NCBI GenBank assembly: GCA_003008705.1
Contig: PDUO01000016.1
Location: 187,975 to 251,974, forward strand
Source: Pezicula radicicola
Taxonomy: Eukaryota; Ascomycota; Leotiomycetes; Helotiales; Dermateaceae
DNA length: 64,000 nt
Reading direction: 5' to 3'
The notes below the pieces were generated by a model. The model did not search any database. It saw only the letters and a program-made list of their open reading frames with translations, and was not told the DNA's origin. Below are positions 1 through 12,263 of this stretch, in pieces (position 1 is the stretch's first letter; every line of letters starts with the position of its first letter). The translations under genes and the position numbers were made by a program.

Positions 1-753
1 ACAAAGCTTGAAGTCTCTTAGGACTGAAACATGACATAACCGTCTTATTCAAACGAGAATACGTAGGGTACAATACAGATCTAATATCGCAACGATAATG
101 ATCATCCCCAACATGTCTCAAATCAAGTTTAACCTTTCGAATCAGAGAGAGTGAATTATGACCATATGATTTTCCACGTCGAATTCGTTGTTCAAATCGG
201 TTGTTGATGAAGGAGCTTAGGGAGAGGATGCTGTTGAATGAGAAAGTGTTGCTTCCCCATGCTATTGCCTTGGCTTCGGCTTCGAATTGTCGGTTTATGA
301 GCATGGGACTGAATGTGTTTAGTGTGTCTTTGTGTTGTTGGATGTAGAGGCGATGAAGCGGGTCTCGTCGGTTGAGGTTGGTTTTTATGATGATATGGCC
401 GTTGGAGGAACTGAATGCGTAGGTGTAGATTTTGTTGCGGATTTCGAGGGGGAGGGCGAAGAATTCGAACTATGTTTTGTTAGATTTATTCTTCTCTTTC
501 CTTCTTTTATTATCTTCATTCACAGATCCAGAATAGGGTAATGTGACAGGAGATGTTTGAGACTTACATGCTTTTGTCGAAGTCTATGAGATTTTAGTCC
601 TATCTTGAGGTTTCGAGTCGTCCATAAGTTGAGCCAGGATTTGAGATCGTTGTGGGACTTGAGATCGTTGTGGTGACGAGAATGAGAGCGGCAACGGGCT
701 GAAGCTGACCAGGCTTTTAGCTTGGTTAGGATTTGGGGTTTGATACGGGGCAT
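1..753 (-). CDS. 2EXR-domain protein, C-terminus cut off by the left window edge
   Basis: Two exons: 753-568 (62 codons, phase 0) and 469 to the edge, which stays open with no stop. The intron (567-470) has a GTAAGT donor and a CATAG acceptor. Exon 2 opens with the motif FEFFALPLEIRNKIYTYAF, the LPxEIRxxIY signature of the fungal 2EXR/F-box-like family, followed by the usual 'INRQ..AEA..I.WGSNTF' segment. These proteins are very common in Pezizomycotina and their function is mostly unknown. The N-terminal exon is basic and carries a short in-protein repeat (HNDLKS twice). The start is the first ATG of the open exon. The domain call is firm, but the N-terminal exon is less certain because the family usually begins close to the LPxEIR motif. 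Confidence 0.75.
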
Positions 754-1800
754 TTCTGGGGGGTTTTGTTAGTTACTGCAGTGGAGATGGTTTAGCTTTT
801 AGGGAGTGATGTGTGTGGAAGTTACTGACTGTGAGAGAGGTGTGGTGGAGGGTTTTGTCTTTGGGGTGGTGATAGATCGAAAGAAGACTGGTGAGATGAA
901 GTGTTTACTGGTTTTAGCGGTTGATATCTGAGATCTGAGATCTAAGATTGAGAAATTGTTAGTTATTGGAGTCAGGTTGATGGTTGGGAAGGGATTGAGT
1001 TAGAGATACCGAAGTAGTTACTGACTTGAGCTGTGGTTGATGCAATTCGAATCCTGAGTTGAGTGTTGGTGGTTGTTCGATCTGTGGAAAGCGTTGCGGG
1101 AAGTTGTTGTTGAGATGAAAGAGGAAGAGTGGGAAGGGAGGAGAGGAATAGACGATGGATCTATGGGATTGAGGTGGAGGTATTGAGGTAAGCGAGGTAA
1201 ACGAGGGGAAGGTGTTGCGACGGTAGGTAGTTGCATTTTGTTGACACTAGAGATAGGTTGTTTCTACGATTGCTAATGCTAGGGTTGGAAGAACGGTAGA
1301 GTATTTTTCTTGGTGATTTAGATTGTGTGGTTGGTATTGGGGTTCTTTTTTTTTTAAGCGACGACTTGAAAGGATGAAGTGTGTTGGTTTACGCGGTTAC
1401 TGACTGATAGTAATTTTGAAGAGAGCTATTTTAATGGAGACTATTGTATATATAGCTATGTTGATATTTTAGAGGTAAATATACTTGCTGAAGAAGTATA
1501 TATGCTTAATTCATACATACGTAGAGACTGTATGAACGAAAGTGGTTTTAGTGTTTAAAGGTAGAGATACAAATATTCTCTAATTTATATTTCGAAGAAG
1601 TATTTCGCGCAATTGTGAAATAATTGATGTCTCGTTTCCTTTGGGTATCAACCCCCTTTACATTTATAATATATACAAGAAGAACGTATGACAAGAGTGT
1701 ATCATTCGAACACTTCTTCCATAAAGTAAGCTTCAAGCTCAAGTGACTGTTATATCCTCAGTCCAATCACCACTTTCCAAATTCGTTCGTCATAATTCAT
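754..1800. other. intergenic, no gene seen
   Basis: Upstream region of the 2EXR gene and downstream region of the pectate lyase gene. The only open frames are short (under 75 codons), of biased composition and without a recognisable domain. Purine-rich runs (GAGG/GTTG) cover about 840-1250. No RNA gene or repeat recognised. Confidence 0.5.
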
Positions 1801-2670
1801 CTAAGAGGTGGTGATATCGCTATCTGTATAGATACAGGCATCAGATGGTCCGGAGCCGTTTTCGACTGGCTCTTCACTGTTGTCCGTTGTACCAGTAAAT
1901 GTGACGCAGATGTCGGTAACGGATTTAGCGACGATATTGGTAAGAGTAGCAGTATCTCCGAAGTTATTGTTGATGCCTATAATCATCAGTTAGCATCAAA
2001 AATAGCACAAAACTCAAAAATCAGTGCTCATACCGGCAAGCTGCTCTCCGTTACTAGCCGTGATGCTATCCATAATGACATGTCTCTCATACATAGTTTC
2101 GCAGTTTCCACAACTGCGATATAGCTTTCCAAAATCATCAACAACGAAGTTGCTGATGCTAACTGTCCCGGCACCGTTATGCTGAATCACTTTATCCGAA
2201 GCTCCGAACGCACCACCACCACTAACCGTAGTCGTATCACCCGCATCCTGGAGTTTGATTGAGAAAGCGTCCTCACAAACTGCACTCCACCACACATTTG
2301 TTAATGTGCATGCACCTTGACAATGAACTCCTTCAATCTGATTTGGTCCAATAATGACATTAGAAAGAGAACCGCCTGCTTCGATGTTGAAGACTGCGTC
2401 TGCGTCTCCTCCTTCAGTCTGTCCTGTGCAAGAGACGCCTCGATCGAACATAACCATTTTGCCGTCGAAGGAGCCACCCGCGGCAATGGTTTGAGCTGCA
2501 TCGAGGACTGAGGTACCGGATGATGCTGGAAGTGTGGAGTTACTTGCTCGGGAAGCGAGGAATTTGGGGGCTGGTGTGGTACGTGGGTATAGTGCTTGTG
2601 CAGGTGATGGGAGGGCGGTAACGCTACTGATGAAATAGGAGAACGCCATGGCGAGGGCGGTGTATTGCAT
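1801..2670 (-). CDS. secreted pectate lyase, polysaccharide lyase family 3
   Basis: Exons 2670-2034 and 1976-1801. The intron has a GTATGA donor and a TATAG acceptor and splits one Gly codon; the product is 270 aa. The N-terminus is a signal peptide (hydrophobic to about residue 20, ending near TALPSPAQA). The mature part matches PL3 pectate lyases: FDRGVSCTGQTEGGDADAVF, then GGSLSNVIIGPNQIEGVHC, then TLTNVWWSAVCEDAFS, rich in Cys and beta-helix-like Asn/Gly turns. The enzyme cleaves polygalacturonate in plant cell walls by Ca-dependent beta-elimination and acts outside the cell. Length is near the family norm (about 220-270). The C-terminal exon (NIVAKSVTDICVTFTG) carries the last beta strands. 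Without the intron, translation stops five residues into it (MSTDF). No adjacent gene suggests a cluster. Confidence 0.93.
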
Positions 2671-5162
2671 TTTGAAGTAAAGGTGGTGGTTTGTTTGGGT
2701 AGGAAGGTTGAAGTGTGAATGAAGATTGAATGCCTGATTCGGATTTGAATTGAAGTGAAGCGAGTTGCTCTACCGGAGGCTATTCAGAAAAGGAGAAGAG
2801 TTGAGGAGATCAGAAGATGATGGTAAGTGAAATTGGTGAAGGACATTATTGACGGAAATGTCATTCAGATATATACTCAAATGATTTTGGTGAGAGTATA
2901 GAGTAGATGAATACCAAGAATTCGAGAACCTGCTCCGGCTGCAAGTCTATGAAAATTATGGCTAATCATGACTATCTGTAGCAGCAATTGAACCCACATG
3001 CCGTTCATCTCGTCGTGAATTGAGATAATCATTCCCATAATCGAAACAGCCAACCAGTGGAAGGATTATACTCCACGACTAGGCGGAACCACTTATGCTT
3101 ATAACCTTACTCGTTCTTTATCTTACTCGCAACTTTAGACGACGGGGAAGTTTCCTATCGGTAGAATTAAAACTCCATTTAACCGTGATTTTGGGGCCGT
3201 ATTAAGGGATCAAGAGGTCTTCGGAAGATGGCTTAGTTGTACAGCTTTTCGTACTCGTTCTTCTGTTCTGCCAAGATGGCCAGGGATGGACTTTATGTAG
3301 TTGGATCTCATGAATCGATCGCCACTTCGCCAAGGTGTTTGATCTTTCGTTCCCGCTGTTTCCGTCTGATGTATATGAACTATTCGTAAGGTCTTCTTTT
3401 AACATCAGACTTCGTATTTTCGTAGCTGTCATCTTGAGAATCTGGGATGAATTGGATAGAGAGAATCAAGGACTTGGTTACTTGGCGAGCGTCGTCCCGC
3501 TTGTATCAAACGTAAAAGTCTTGTCTTTCTGCACAACATCGCTCGTGCTTTGTTTGTTTCTGTAGTTACATAGCCGATTTGCTCGAGGCAGTGACATTCA
3601 AAAGGAGCGTACTCAAGATTCTACAAAAGCTTTATGGGAATTCATTTACTTCACAGCCTCAATTCGATCGTTGCTCAATACCAAAACTTCACCAAGTTGT
3701 AACTAAAACAGCATTTGCCACTTTGCGAGGCGGGTGACATTTGGGAACGTAGTAATGGACTTTTTATTTGTTTGAGACAGTAGTTGGTTCTGAATCTCGT
3801 AAAGATTGACAATCCATGACCTTCCATTATGCTTTCACGGCCGAAGTCCCGTTTTTCGCTTAGGCGACGTAGCGAATTAATAGGGGTTATCATCACAGAG
3901 AAGATCATAGTGAACGAAGCTCGATGATATGATTTCTTAATAGTATTTTGGATGGTTTTTTTTAATGACGGTAGTCTCTATTTGACACTATTAACTTGGT
4001 TGTCGTGTGTCGGGCACAAATCACGTGTAATACTAATATAACCTCATTTTCACTGGTCGCCATGGGCTCTAATTTGTGGAGGTTCAGAGCACTGGTGGCA
4101 TGACCATTTGACATCAAAAACAGCTCAATTAGTATGGGAAACGAGGCCCTTGCGATGCTCAGTTTGTGTATATATAGTATAGAAATCCCCGTAGATTCAA
4201 GGGCCAGAATATACATGACTTCCTACTATTACTCATATTCTCATATTTTACCACTTTTCATTATATAGTGCTCGAGGGTTCATATCGTGTTTCAGCAGGC
4301 CAATCCTATTTAGTAAAGTGATGATTAGTCTTGAATAAGCTTGGAATGCATCAATCAGCTTCTAGAGGGTATAAAAAGACTATTCTTCTCTCTTACCTTC
4401 TTCTTTACTTTAGTTAACAGCCCTCTTAAGTTTAGTTGCATACTTACTTTGAGATCTACATCACTCAGATGACATTGCAAAGGAAATCTGTTTGCGGTTT
4501 TGCACTGTGTGTAGTCAGAGGTTACAGTCTATTTGACAAGAAAAAGCTTCCTCTCACTTTAAACCAGTCTATAGAAGAGAGGTATTAGATGCATAGCGAG
4601 AAAACTCCCCATTCCCCTTTTCTCCTATCGCTGAGTTCGCTTGAAGAAATTTCTCCTCGCTCTGTAACGCCACTTATCGGCACTAAGTAACGGCAATTGA
4701 TATTAGCCATAAGTTACGAAAGGTACGAGTACGAAAACACTATATATACGTACAGTAAGAGGCTTCTAAAGTCAATAATATAATGCTTTACAGGATTTCT
4801 CAAAGCAAATCCCTAAGGTAAATCCCGAAGGTAAGAGAGTATAATTTGTAGTGCAATACTTGACATATCCCGAACGAAAGAACTTTTATTGTGCTCCAAA
4901 GGCCGCTTAAGTGGATATATTACCAAATCCGATCATTTGCCGTTTGAATAATCCCACAATAAGTGGAGACAACGCCACCGTACGGTTAAGTCAGTTTTAC
5001 ACATCCCTCTTATAAAAAAGTACAAGTACAAAGGTATAGCCATACCTGTCGTAGCTTATCTTTAAAATCTAGTGGAACCAGCAAGTGACATTTCGAATCT
5101 GACCACTTAAAGTCAACTTTTCTAATACAGTATCGGTGACCTCTATTCTAAATTAGAAAAAC
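2671..5162. other. long intergenic region, no supportable gene
   Basis: About 2.5 kb between the pectate lyase promoter and the hydrolase gene. Overlapping short frames on both strands near 3200-3565 look like coding remnants but show no domain and no convincing splice structure. A TATATATA stretch occurs near 4740. Nothing else recognised. Confidence 0.45.
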
Positions 5163-6018
5163 ATGTCTTCAACAACAGTAAAACCAACAATTATCATAGT
5201 CCACGGAGCATGGCAACAAGGAATAGGCTACTCAGCCTTCGGTGAACAAATACAAAACCAGGGTTATCCAACCGAAATCGCCAATTTACCATCAGTAGGA
5301 GGAACTTCCACACCACTCCCAGGACTCGCCGAGGATGTAGCTGAAGTTCGAAGGGTCATAACCAAGCATGCAGATGCTGGAAAGGATATAGTTCTTTTAT
5401 GTCATTCGTATGGAGGTGTAGTTGGTAGCTGTGCCGTTGAAGGATATGATTTTTGGGAAAGGAAGAAGGTAGGGAAGGTGGGGGGTGTGGTTATGGTTTG
5501 TTATATGTCTGCTTTCATGATTCCTAAGGGGAAGAGTCTTTTGGATATGTTGGGTGGGGCTGCTTTGCCTTGGATGAAATTTGAGGTACATAAACCACCT
5601 ATTTATCTACGATTCCATAATAACATGACTAACCAAAAACTCTTCTTCAATGAAATAGGGTGATAAATGCTTCGCAGTAGTAGAAATGCTTCCCGAAGTA
5701 GCATTCAACGATCTCCCAGCCGAAAAAGCAGCACTCTACTGTACACAAGTAACGTACACGACAGCATCTGTCTTCGCAACTCCTTCGACTTTTGAACCTT
5801 GGAACAATCAGATTCCTTGCTCTTATATCTTGTGCTCTGAAGATATGGCTCTCCCGTACGCTGTTCAACAGCAGCTGGTTGCTCAGCTTGGTGATGATCC
5901 GGTTACTTTTACGGTTAAGGCTGGTCATTGTCCTTTTTTGAGTGCGGTTAAGAGGACTGTTGAGGTTGTTTGTGAGGTTGCTGAGATTGGGGTGAGGAAG
6001 AAGGTTGCTTCTTCTTGA
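5163..6018 (+). CDS. alpha/beta hydrolase (small esterase/lipase type)
   Basis: Exons 5163-5585 and 5659-6018 joined over a 73-nt GT-AG intron in phase 0; product 260 aa. The N-terminal strand ends in IIIVHGAW (HG oxyanion loop, residues 14-15). The nucleophile elbow is CHSYGG with Ser82. The acid is probably Asp203 (CSEDMALP) and the base His231 (AGHCPFL), so the triad is complete. The pattern is that of the AB_hydrolase_6 group, related to plant methyl-salicylate/MeJA esterases and many fungal esterases. The protein is cytosolic, with no signal peptide. Without the intron, translation ends at a TGA just after the acceptor. The substrate cannot be told from sequence, and no biosynthetic neighbours help. 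Confidence 0.9.
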
Positions 6019-7477
6019 TCAACTAGGTTTTCGGGAGAGGTACTGTGCTATGATAGGGTGTTCTCTATTAAGTTATTGAAATAGGTATGGACATCGAGGT
6101 TTAAAATGAGAATATAAGCGGTTGGAACGACTGACAAGAATTCAATGAGATTATGGGCTCGAGAAAATAGGCTCTGCAATATCACTACTCTTGATACTAG
6201 TATCTTTTTCTTTTTGTGTACTATATTCGGCTCTTGAAACGATGATATGTTGAATATGAAGGTTATTTGGGAGCAATATGTGGGCAAAGTAGAGTTATAT
6301 TCTGTGTTCTGTAAGGAGCAAAGCAAGCTCTGAATGGGCCTCTTATAGTGGCGGTCACATGACTATCCCCATATATTCATTATATTCAACATGATATATA
6401 CGTTCACATCTGAAGGGCAACCCTGCTCTTAGAACTGTGACATCATTTCCAGGGCACTGCAAGATAATACTTAATTTAGTTAACCATGGATTATCTAAAA
6501 ACCTTCCATAGGTGTCACTTGATTAGAATGGCTCAAGATAGTTAAAGGTTACAGCAGAATTTGCAAGATCAACGGCTACTTCGATATTACCACCTATATT
6601 TTTAATTTTAGTTATAAGACTAGATCTAATCGGTTGCCTTAAAACATGTCTTAAGTGGGCCAATTAGTTACCTTACAGGGATTTGCAGAAACTAAGCAAT
6701 AGTGTCAGGAGGCTAGTAAGACTACTAATAACCTATAATACTGTAGTAGGCTGTAGAAATAATAATAGGATTAATTTTCTAGGAAGGCTATGAATTTTCT
6801 CGAAGGCTGTTAGATTTCTTGCATCTTTCCCTACCTACTATAATACTAATTAATGCTAAGCCTCCCAAAATAACCTTGAATTAGGGTGGAATTATAGTTT
6901 AGAGTGCTCGGGAGCTTGTAGAATAGATATATAGTAACATCCCCCCCTTTTTTATTAAGTATTAAAATCGATCAATTCGAGTAATTTTTGTAGCTATAGG
7001 GGGAAGGTTTGTGGCAGGGTTGGCTATAGCCTATAGGGAAGCCTGTAGGGGGGTTTTAAGCGAGTTTATAAGTCACGTAATACTTGATATGCTTCTATAA
7101 ATCTAACAGCCTTCTGATTATCTGACACCCTTCCGTTAAATCGTTACGGCATTAAATATATTATTCTAAGTAACACTATTCCTAAGATCTGGCACTATTA
7201 CAGAGTCTCTACAGGCCCCTGTAAGGTAGGCGAGTGTTATACGTTTAGGCAACATTCTATGAACTATCTTTCACGAGCTTAGGCAACAGTAATTACCACC
7301 CTGCCTGCTATAAGAACAACATCAAGCTCAAGAACACAAGTTGCCTCAAAAACTGTCAGGGTTTAGTACAACTAAAATTCCTCGGTATTTCCTCCTTCAC
7401 CGCTCTTTCAACCAAAAAACTATCACGCTGTTGTCTTACTCGTAATTGACGACGCCAACAACTTCAACAACTCCAAA
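6019..7477. other. AT-rich intergenic region containing a solo-LTR-like element
   Basis: Non-coding in all frames at useful length. It contains the short terminal-repeat element at 6248-6391. The remainder (about 6500-7300) is TA-rich with many in-frame stops, as expected for old repeat sequence degraded by RIP-type mutation; I could not name its source. Confidence 0.5.
6248..6391. mobile_element. solo-LTR-like element, 144 bp, with perfect 5-bp target-site duplication
   Basis: Starts TGTTGAAT and ends ATTCAACA, so the termini are perfect 8-bp inverted repeats with the TG...CA ends typical of LTRs. It is flanked on both sides by TGATA (6243-6247 and 6392-6396), a 5-bp target-site duplication. 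A second copy with the same ends and its own duplication lies at 19736-19885. Shared internal blocks include GCAATATGTGG, TTCTGTGTTCTGT, ATGGGCCT and TCACATGACTAT. No coding capacity. Best read as a solo LTR of an unidentified LTR retrotransposon; a small TRIM/MITE-like element is the alternative. Confidence 0.8.
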
Positions 7478-8474
7478 ATGGCAGCGACAATTCAACAACT
7501 CAACCAACTCAGCGACTTGGATCAAATCACACCTCAACTGGAATTACTTACCTTACCCAAAGAAATCCGCGAGCAGATCCTAACTCTCCTAATCCTCACA
7601 CCATTACCCCCACCACCCCTACCACCAACAAACGAAAACCGTACAAAAGGAACAACGGTCCACGGCTGGAACGATTATAACCACTACCCATCCAAACCAC
7701 CCCAAAAAACAACAACAACACTCCACCTCATCAACAAACAAATCCATCTCGAAGTCTCGGCTCTCCTATCGCTCCTCAAACACAACCCAAAAAAGAACCC
7801 CCAAACAATTTGCTACGAATTAGATTGTGTAATATTCGAAGAGAAAAAACTTTATCCGACTTGGACTCTTCTTCCTACTTTTTGGGGGGATTATGTTGGG
7901 GTTGTTAGGGTGAATTTTAGAATCGATGGGATTAAAGGGAGGGGATCTTCAGGTTGGTGTGGTGATGGGGGACCTGGGATTTTGGTTTCGAGTTTGTTGG
8001 CGTTGTTGCAGAGGTTTGTTCTGAGGGGACCGGATTTCTTGGGGATGGAGAGGGAGGAGGGAAGTAAGAGGACGAGTATTGGGACGTTAGTATGTGGAAC
8101 AATTCTCTCTTTACATTTTGCGTCTTAAGTTCTTTTGATAATATCACAGTCGAAGTATGAGTTCGTAGAGCTGATAATGCCCCAATTTTTAGGTTCTCAA
8201 TGTCCAAACACCATTATCTATGCAAAATACGGCATTATCATTATCGCCATCAGACCTAAGCTCCAGGACCCCAGGCGTAGCTCAAGGTACTCATCGTATA
8301 AAAGGGCAATTAACACCACCTGGGTTTGTTGCGAAAGAACTGAGTCTCTGGATTAGAGTACTGCAGGGTTATGACGAGACGTATGGAAAGGAATTGGTCG
8401 AGTGTGTTAAGAATGTTGTGCTTTGTATTGATGAAGTGGAGATAAAGAGTTGGGTTATAGCAGAACGGATATAA
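7478..8474 (+). CDS. 2EXR/F-box-like protein
   Basis: The N-terminal part reads LELLTLPKEIREQILTLL at residues 20-38, the LPxEIRxxI signature of the 2EXR family, followed by a Pro-rich loop and 'LHLINKQIHLE'. Exon 1 is 7478-8089 (GTATGT donor) and exon 2 starts at 8150 after ATCACAG. I join exon 2 (to 8192) to a last exon 8254-8474 through a 61-nt intron with a weak GTTCTC donor and a GCCATCAG acceptor. This gives 291 aa ending in a plausible conserved tail (VLQGYDETYGKELVE, then VEIKSW). If the last intron is wrong, the protein ends at the TAG at 8354-8356 instead. Unknown function. It is distinct in sequence from the 2EXR protein at the left edge. Confidence 0.7.
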
Positions 8475-10406
8475 TGGATTAAGGAGATTTGCCAATTGGA
8501 TATGGTATTGTGGTCTTAGATTTTTGATTGTGATGTCGAGTAAGATTATTTCTGTGTAAATGATTGTCTTTTGTTATTTGGGCAGTAGATTTTATTTGGA
8601 ATTGACTAGGAGAAAGGTGGTTTAAATCTTGAATTGGAACTTAGTGGAGTTCTTTGGAGAGAGTCAAGAAATATCTTTCTTGATCATCCATGCGCAGATC
8701 AGAGCAAGTCAAGAGTCGTTCATTCCATCTTCAAGTGGTTTCCTGGAGATTAGGTACACAGTACTTGCTTTTGCAAATTCTATATAAGCTACAATTAGAG
8801 CAATTTAATAACAGCTTAACACAAAAAAACTATAGAGTTCCATAGTATCTTGGCGAGCGGCTGTGTTGTCAAATATTTTTGATGCTGTCCCTTTTTGAGA
8901 AGGAGCTGTTGAAGTTTGAGCAGCTGAGTTCTTTTTTCAAGCAGGAAATATTTCTACTTTCTCGTTTAGTTGTGAGTTACTCACTCCTTCTAACTTGGTA
9001 GATAATGTGCCAGTAGAATCTAAGGGGAAGAGCCAAACGTCCAAAATTCCACTAAGTATCCAACGATCCATAACCTATAACGACAGAATCTTACGGATAC
9101 TGCAATTCATGCCTTATGGGTAGACAAGAGTTCGTTCCCAAGCATTGTTTGGAAAGGAAAAATTGTAATATGTAGAAGATATCAGCAAGGTAACCGAGGA
9201 TAAAAATAATTAATGACTCCATCTCCTGGTGGATTCACTCAACTGCAAGTGAATGTGAGAGTGTTCGCAGTAAGAAGCACAGTACTAGCGACGGTCATAG
9301 TTCCCTTCTATAATGCCCTTGGCAAGGTCTGTCGTAGTTATAATGGGAAATATTCCAGTCCAAAAGCGACCTGTCGACACCAAATCTGGCAGTAGATCCG
9401 TTCATATCGATGATATAATATATTAGGCAGCGTGACTTAAGTGAGGCTGCATGGAATCACCGAAATAATCAACAACTACGAACTCCGGAGCATCTGGTTG
9501 CTCGTTCATCCGTGTACCCGGTGATCATTGTAAGTGGTTCCTATACAATGTGAACTACGTGGAAGGGAGTAAACTTTATGAGACCCATGGCTACGGAGAT
9601 GTGCTCGGAACTCGTCTTTCGGGACAAAAACTCCGCAACGCACATAGTAAGTAAATTTATCAAGCATGAAATCCTAGCATGTGTTATCAATTCATCCGAC
9701 TGGCGATATACTTTAGAAGAATGAAGTCGCTTTGGAAGTAAGACTTGAATGTGATTGGCGAATTCCCTTCAAGTATTCTTAGCCTCCACCGTCATCCTAA
9801 AACGTCCTAGGGATAACGAGCAAATAGATTTTCTACCTTAGAGTACTCGGTCGCCTCCACGGTACCTTCGGCTACACCTGGAGCCTTGTGTACGAAGTAC
9901 CTTGGTGACTTTTCCTTGCTTATGGTATGAGGGCGTTTCTTATGCGCCATCAATGTTAAGACTACAAGAACAACACATACAGTCAGCCCAACAAACTCAG
10001 GATAGGAAGATGACGGGGTTTAGAGCCATGCGACTATTTGATCTTCTTCTCTCTAGGTATTCTGCAATGGGATACGTCAAGAGAATGTTCTGGTGAAAGC
10101 GATGTCTTTCCAAGAATACCAGTATTGAAAATTAACATTGTTAAGCTAGTATAGGGGAGAATTAAGTATATAACTCTCTATTATCAACCTCCAAATTCTT
10201 TTTTTCATCAGCCTCAACAGCTTCGAAATCTTCTTCATCGGTCACCACTACAACTCAAAAGTCAAATAAACCCTTTCGTCACCATTCAACCATTTTGACA
10301 AACAACCTCAACAACTTCCAGCAATCATCTCGCCAGCAAAACACAACTCCACCACAAAACTACAACCACAAAATCAACCTTTCCAACCCACCAAACAAAT
10401 ATCAAA
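8475..10406. other. intergenic, with possible old coding fragments
   Basis: No intact gene. On the minus strand around 9200-9920 several 30-40 codon stretches have coding-like composition (for example a 34-codon run ending at a TAG at 9809-9807), but they lie in different frames and carry no domain I can name. A C/A-rich leader (10295-10400) precedes the small secreted protein and is probably its 5' UTR. Confidence 0.4.
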
Positions 10407-10577
10407 ATGCAATTCTCAACCATCACCATCCTCGCAACCTGCCTCTTCGGCATCACCATCGCAGCACCAACTACCCCATTCATGAATCGTCAAGATGACA
10501 CATCCACTTCTTTTTGCACTGATGGAAACCCCGGTGGATCGGTAGCTTGCGTAGCTACTTTTAATGGTCGTATGTAA
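10407..10577 (+). CDS. small secreted protein, 56 aa, possibly truncated by a nonsense codon
   Basis: The ATG at 10407 follows a CAAA context and opens a clear signal peptide (MQFSTITILATCLFGITIAA), then a short mature part with two Cys (FCTDGNPGGSVACVATFNG). The frame stops at TAA 10575-10577. Directly beyond the TAA the same frame continues with coding-like sequence (AAGNDRGQIVS) up to a good GTATGT donor at about 10614, and a TTACTAATC branch-point-like site follows. Either the gene really ends here or a sense codon became TAA in a longer small secreted protein. No family recognised. A small secreted cysteine-containing protein of this kind could be an effector candidate, which is only inference. 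Confidence 0.5.
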   Translation: MQFSTITILATCLFGITIAAPTTPFMNRQDDTSTSFCTDGNPGGSVACVATFNGRM

Positions 10578-12263
10578 GCTGCTGGTAATGATCGTGGACA
10601 GATTGTTTCTTGGTATGTTCATTCCTATTTCCCAGTTTTTCTTTTCGTTAAATTTTACTAATCGCATTCTTTTAACGCACTTTGACTTTCGCCTTGTGAG
10701 TTTGGTTTTGATACTGAGGCCGTATGAGCTTCTTGGAGGTCTGTTAATGTTGCTGGTGTATGATTTTGGAAGGGGAGGGAGAAATTTGTATGATATGGAG
10801 AGATAGGGTTCAGTCTGTGATAAAGTCGGGCTGATATCCTTAATGATTTCAATGGTAAATGTACAGGATTGTATCTATGTTTCCAAGTCCTAGGATATCT
10901 GATGACTGGCCTCATATGACGTTTACTCATTATGTAAACAATGTCCTTGCTTGAATTTTGACTTAAGGCACCTTAAGGTATGGAGTACTAAAGACTTGGT
11001 TCACTTATCCAAGCTTTTAGCACATTTATGCTTTCAGTTCACTTACTTTCGAAGTTTTTCAATATGTTAGCGGTACACAGTTAGCTTCTTTCGAATTTTT
11101 GTTGGATCATAGTTAATGGATAGGGTATCTTACATAACATCAAGGTAAAAGATATTTCATTATAAGCGAGTCAAGGCCAAAATATTATCATTCTAGATTA
11201 ACTATCTACTACTTCTGTGGGTAGTGAGTATACCAGTAGTAAGTTCAAAAATCTAACATCTTAAATAATTCTCTAACCTGGAATTGCATAAGTCTTCAAA
11301 CGTTAGATAGATACAATGCTTCTATTATAAATAGTCCAAAGAAGATCCTTACAGACTCGACTCTCCTGGATTATAGAGACTAAGACCTCATAATTTGCTA
11401 GGTACAATAAAGCTATTTCTCTTCAAGACTTCAAAATTTGAACTAAAGAATGATAACAATCCCCAATCTAACAACATTTACATTAAACGCCGAGAACGCA
11501 ACTTAATAATTTCCTTGGTCCGAAGAAGGAACCGAAATGGGTATCTCTAAAATACCATTTCGATGTTAGATTCCATAGCGCCTGCTCTCAGCTATAGAAC
11601 TTCTTACTCTGTATTACCACAAGCATGCACAATCACTCCGGATCTCTTGGTGTCTTACGGCTCTTACGGCTCTACGACTAAGTTTCTGCTCTTAAGTATT
11701 AGTTAGTATTCATGTTTTACTTTCATATCTAGAAGGTAACGTTGTTAGAGGTAGGAGTTACAGTCAATTTTTACCTCTCTCCGGACTCCGTCTTTGTGCT
11801 AATAACACGAAGTAAAATTTTGGGACTCTTGGAATTCAATTGATTAAATGACATTAAAGATAAACAATAGTAGATATTCGCTTTTAAAAACATCGAAAAT
11901 GTACTTGTAAGACTTACAAATAGCCTACATATCACAATTCTATCCCATGTTCAGAGTAAAGTAGATACTAGCGATGAAATACAAAGTACAAGCTCATAAA
12001 AAAACAGTAGCTGGAAACTTTTGTTTTATCTTCAATTACCTATTTCCAAAATCGAGCGCTTTTCAGAACAAGAATATGTAGTTTTTGAACTTTTTGTACT
12101 TGTACATGTGATTCCAGTACTACCATGACAATCTCCAGAAAGCATTCCCAAAAAATACTGAGCGAGAGACTCGACAGATATAGTATGTTTTCATCACCAG
12201 ATCCAATCCCAGTTATCAACAACCAAAACCTCTTCAAGAACAAGCTTGCAAGCTAAGACCAAT
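10578..12263. other. AT-rich intergenic region
   Basis: No supportable gene, RNA or repeat. Beyond the possible lost 3' exon of the small secreted protein (to about 10800), the sequence is AT-rich with dense stops in all frames. Confidence 0.45.

Noticed and set aside
3202..3565. Opposed 76-codon frames as a gene
   Set aside because: No domain, no intron structure, overlapping opposite strands.
9807..9913. Minus-strand 34-codon coding-like stretch and similar fragments between 9200 and 9660
   Set aside because: Lie in different frames, no nameable domain, lengths compatible with chance; mentioned only as possible relics.
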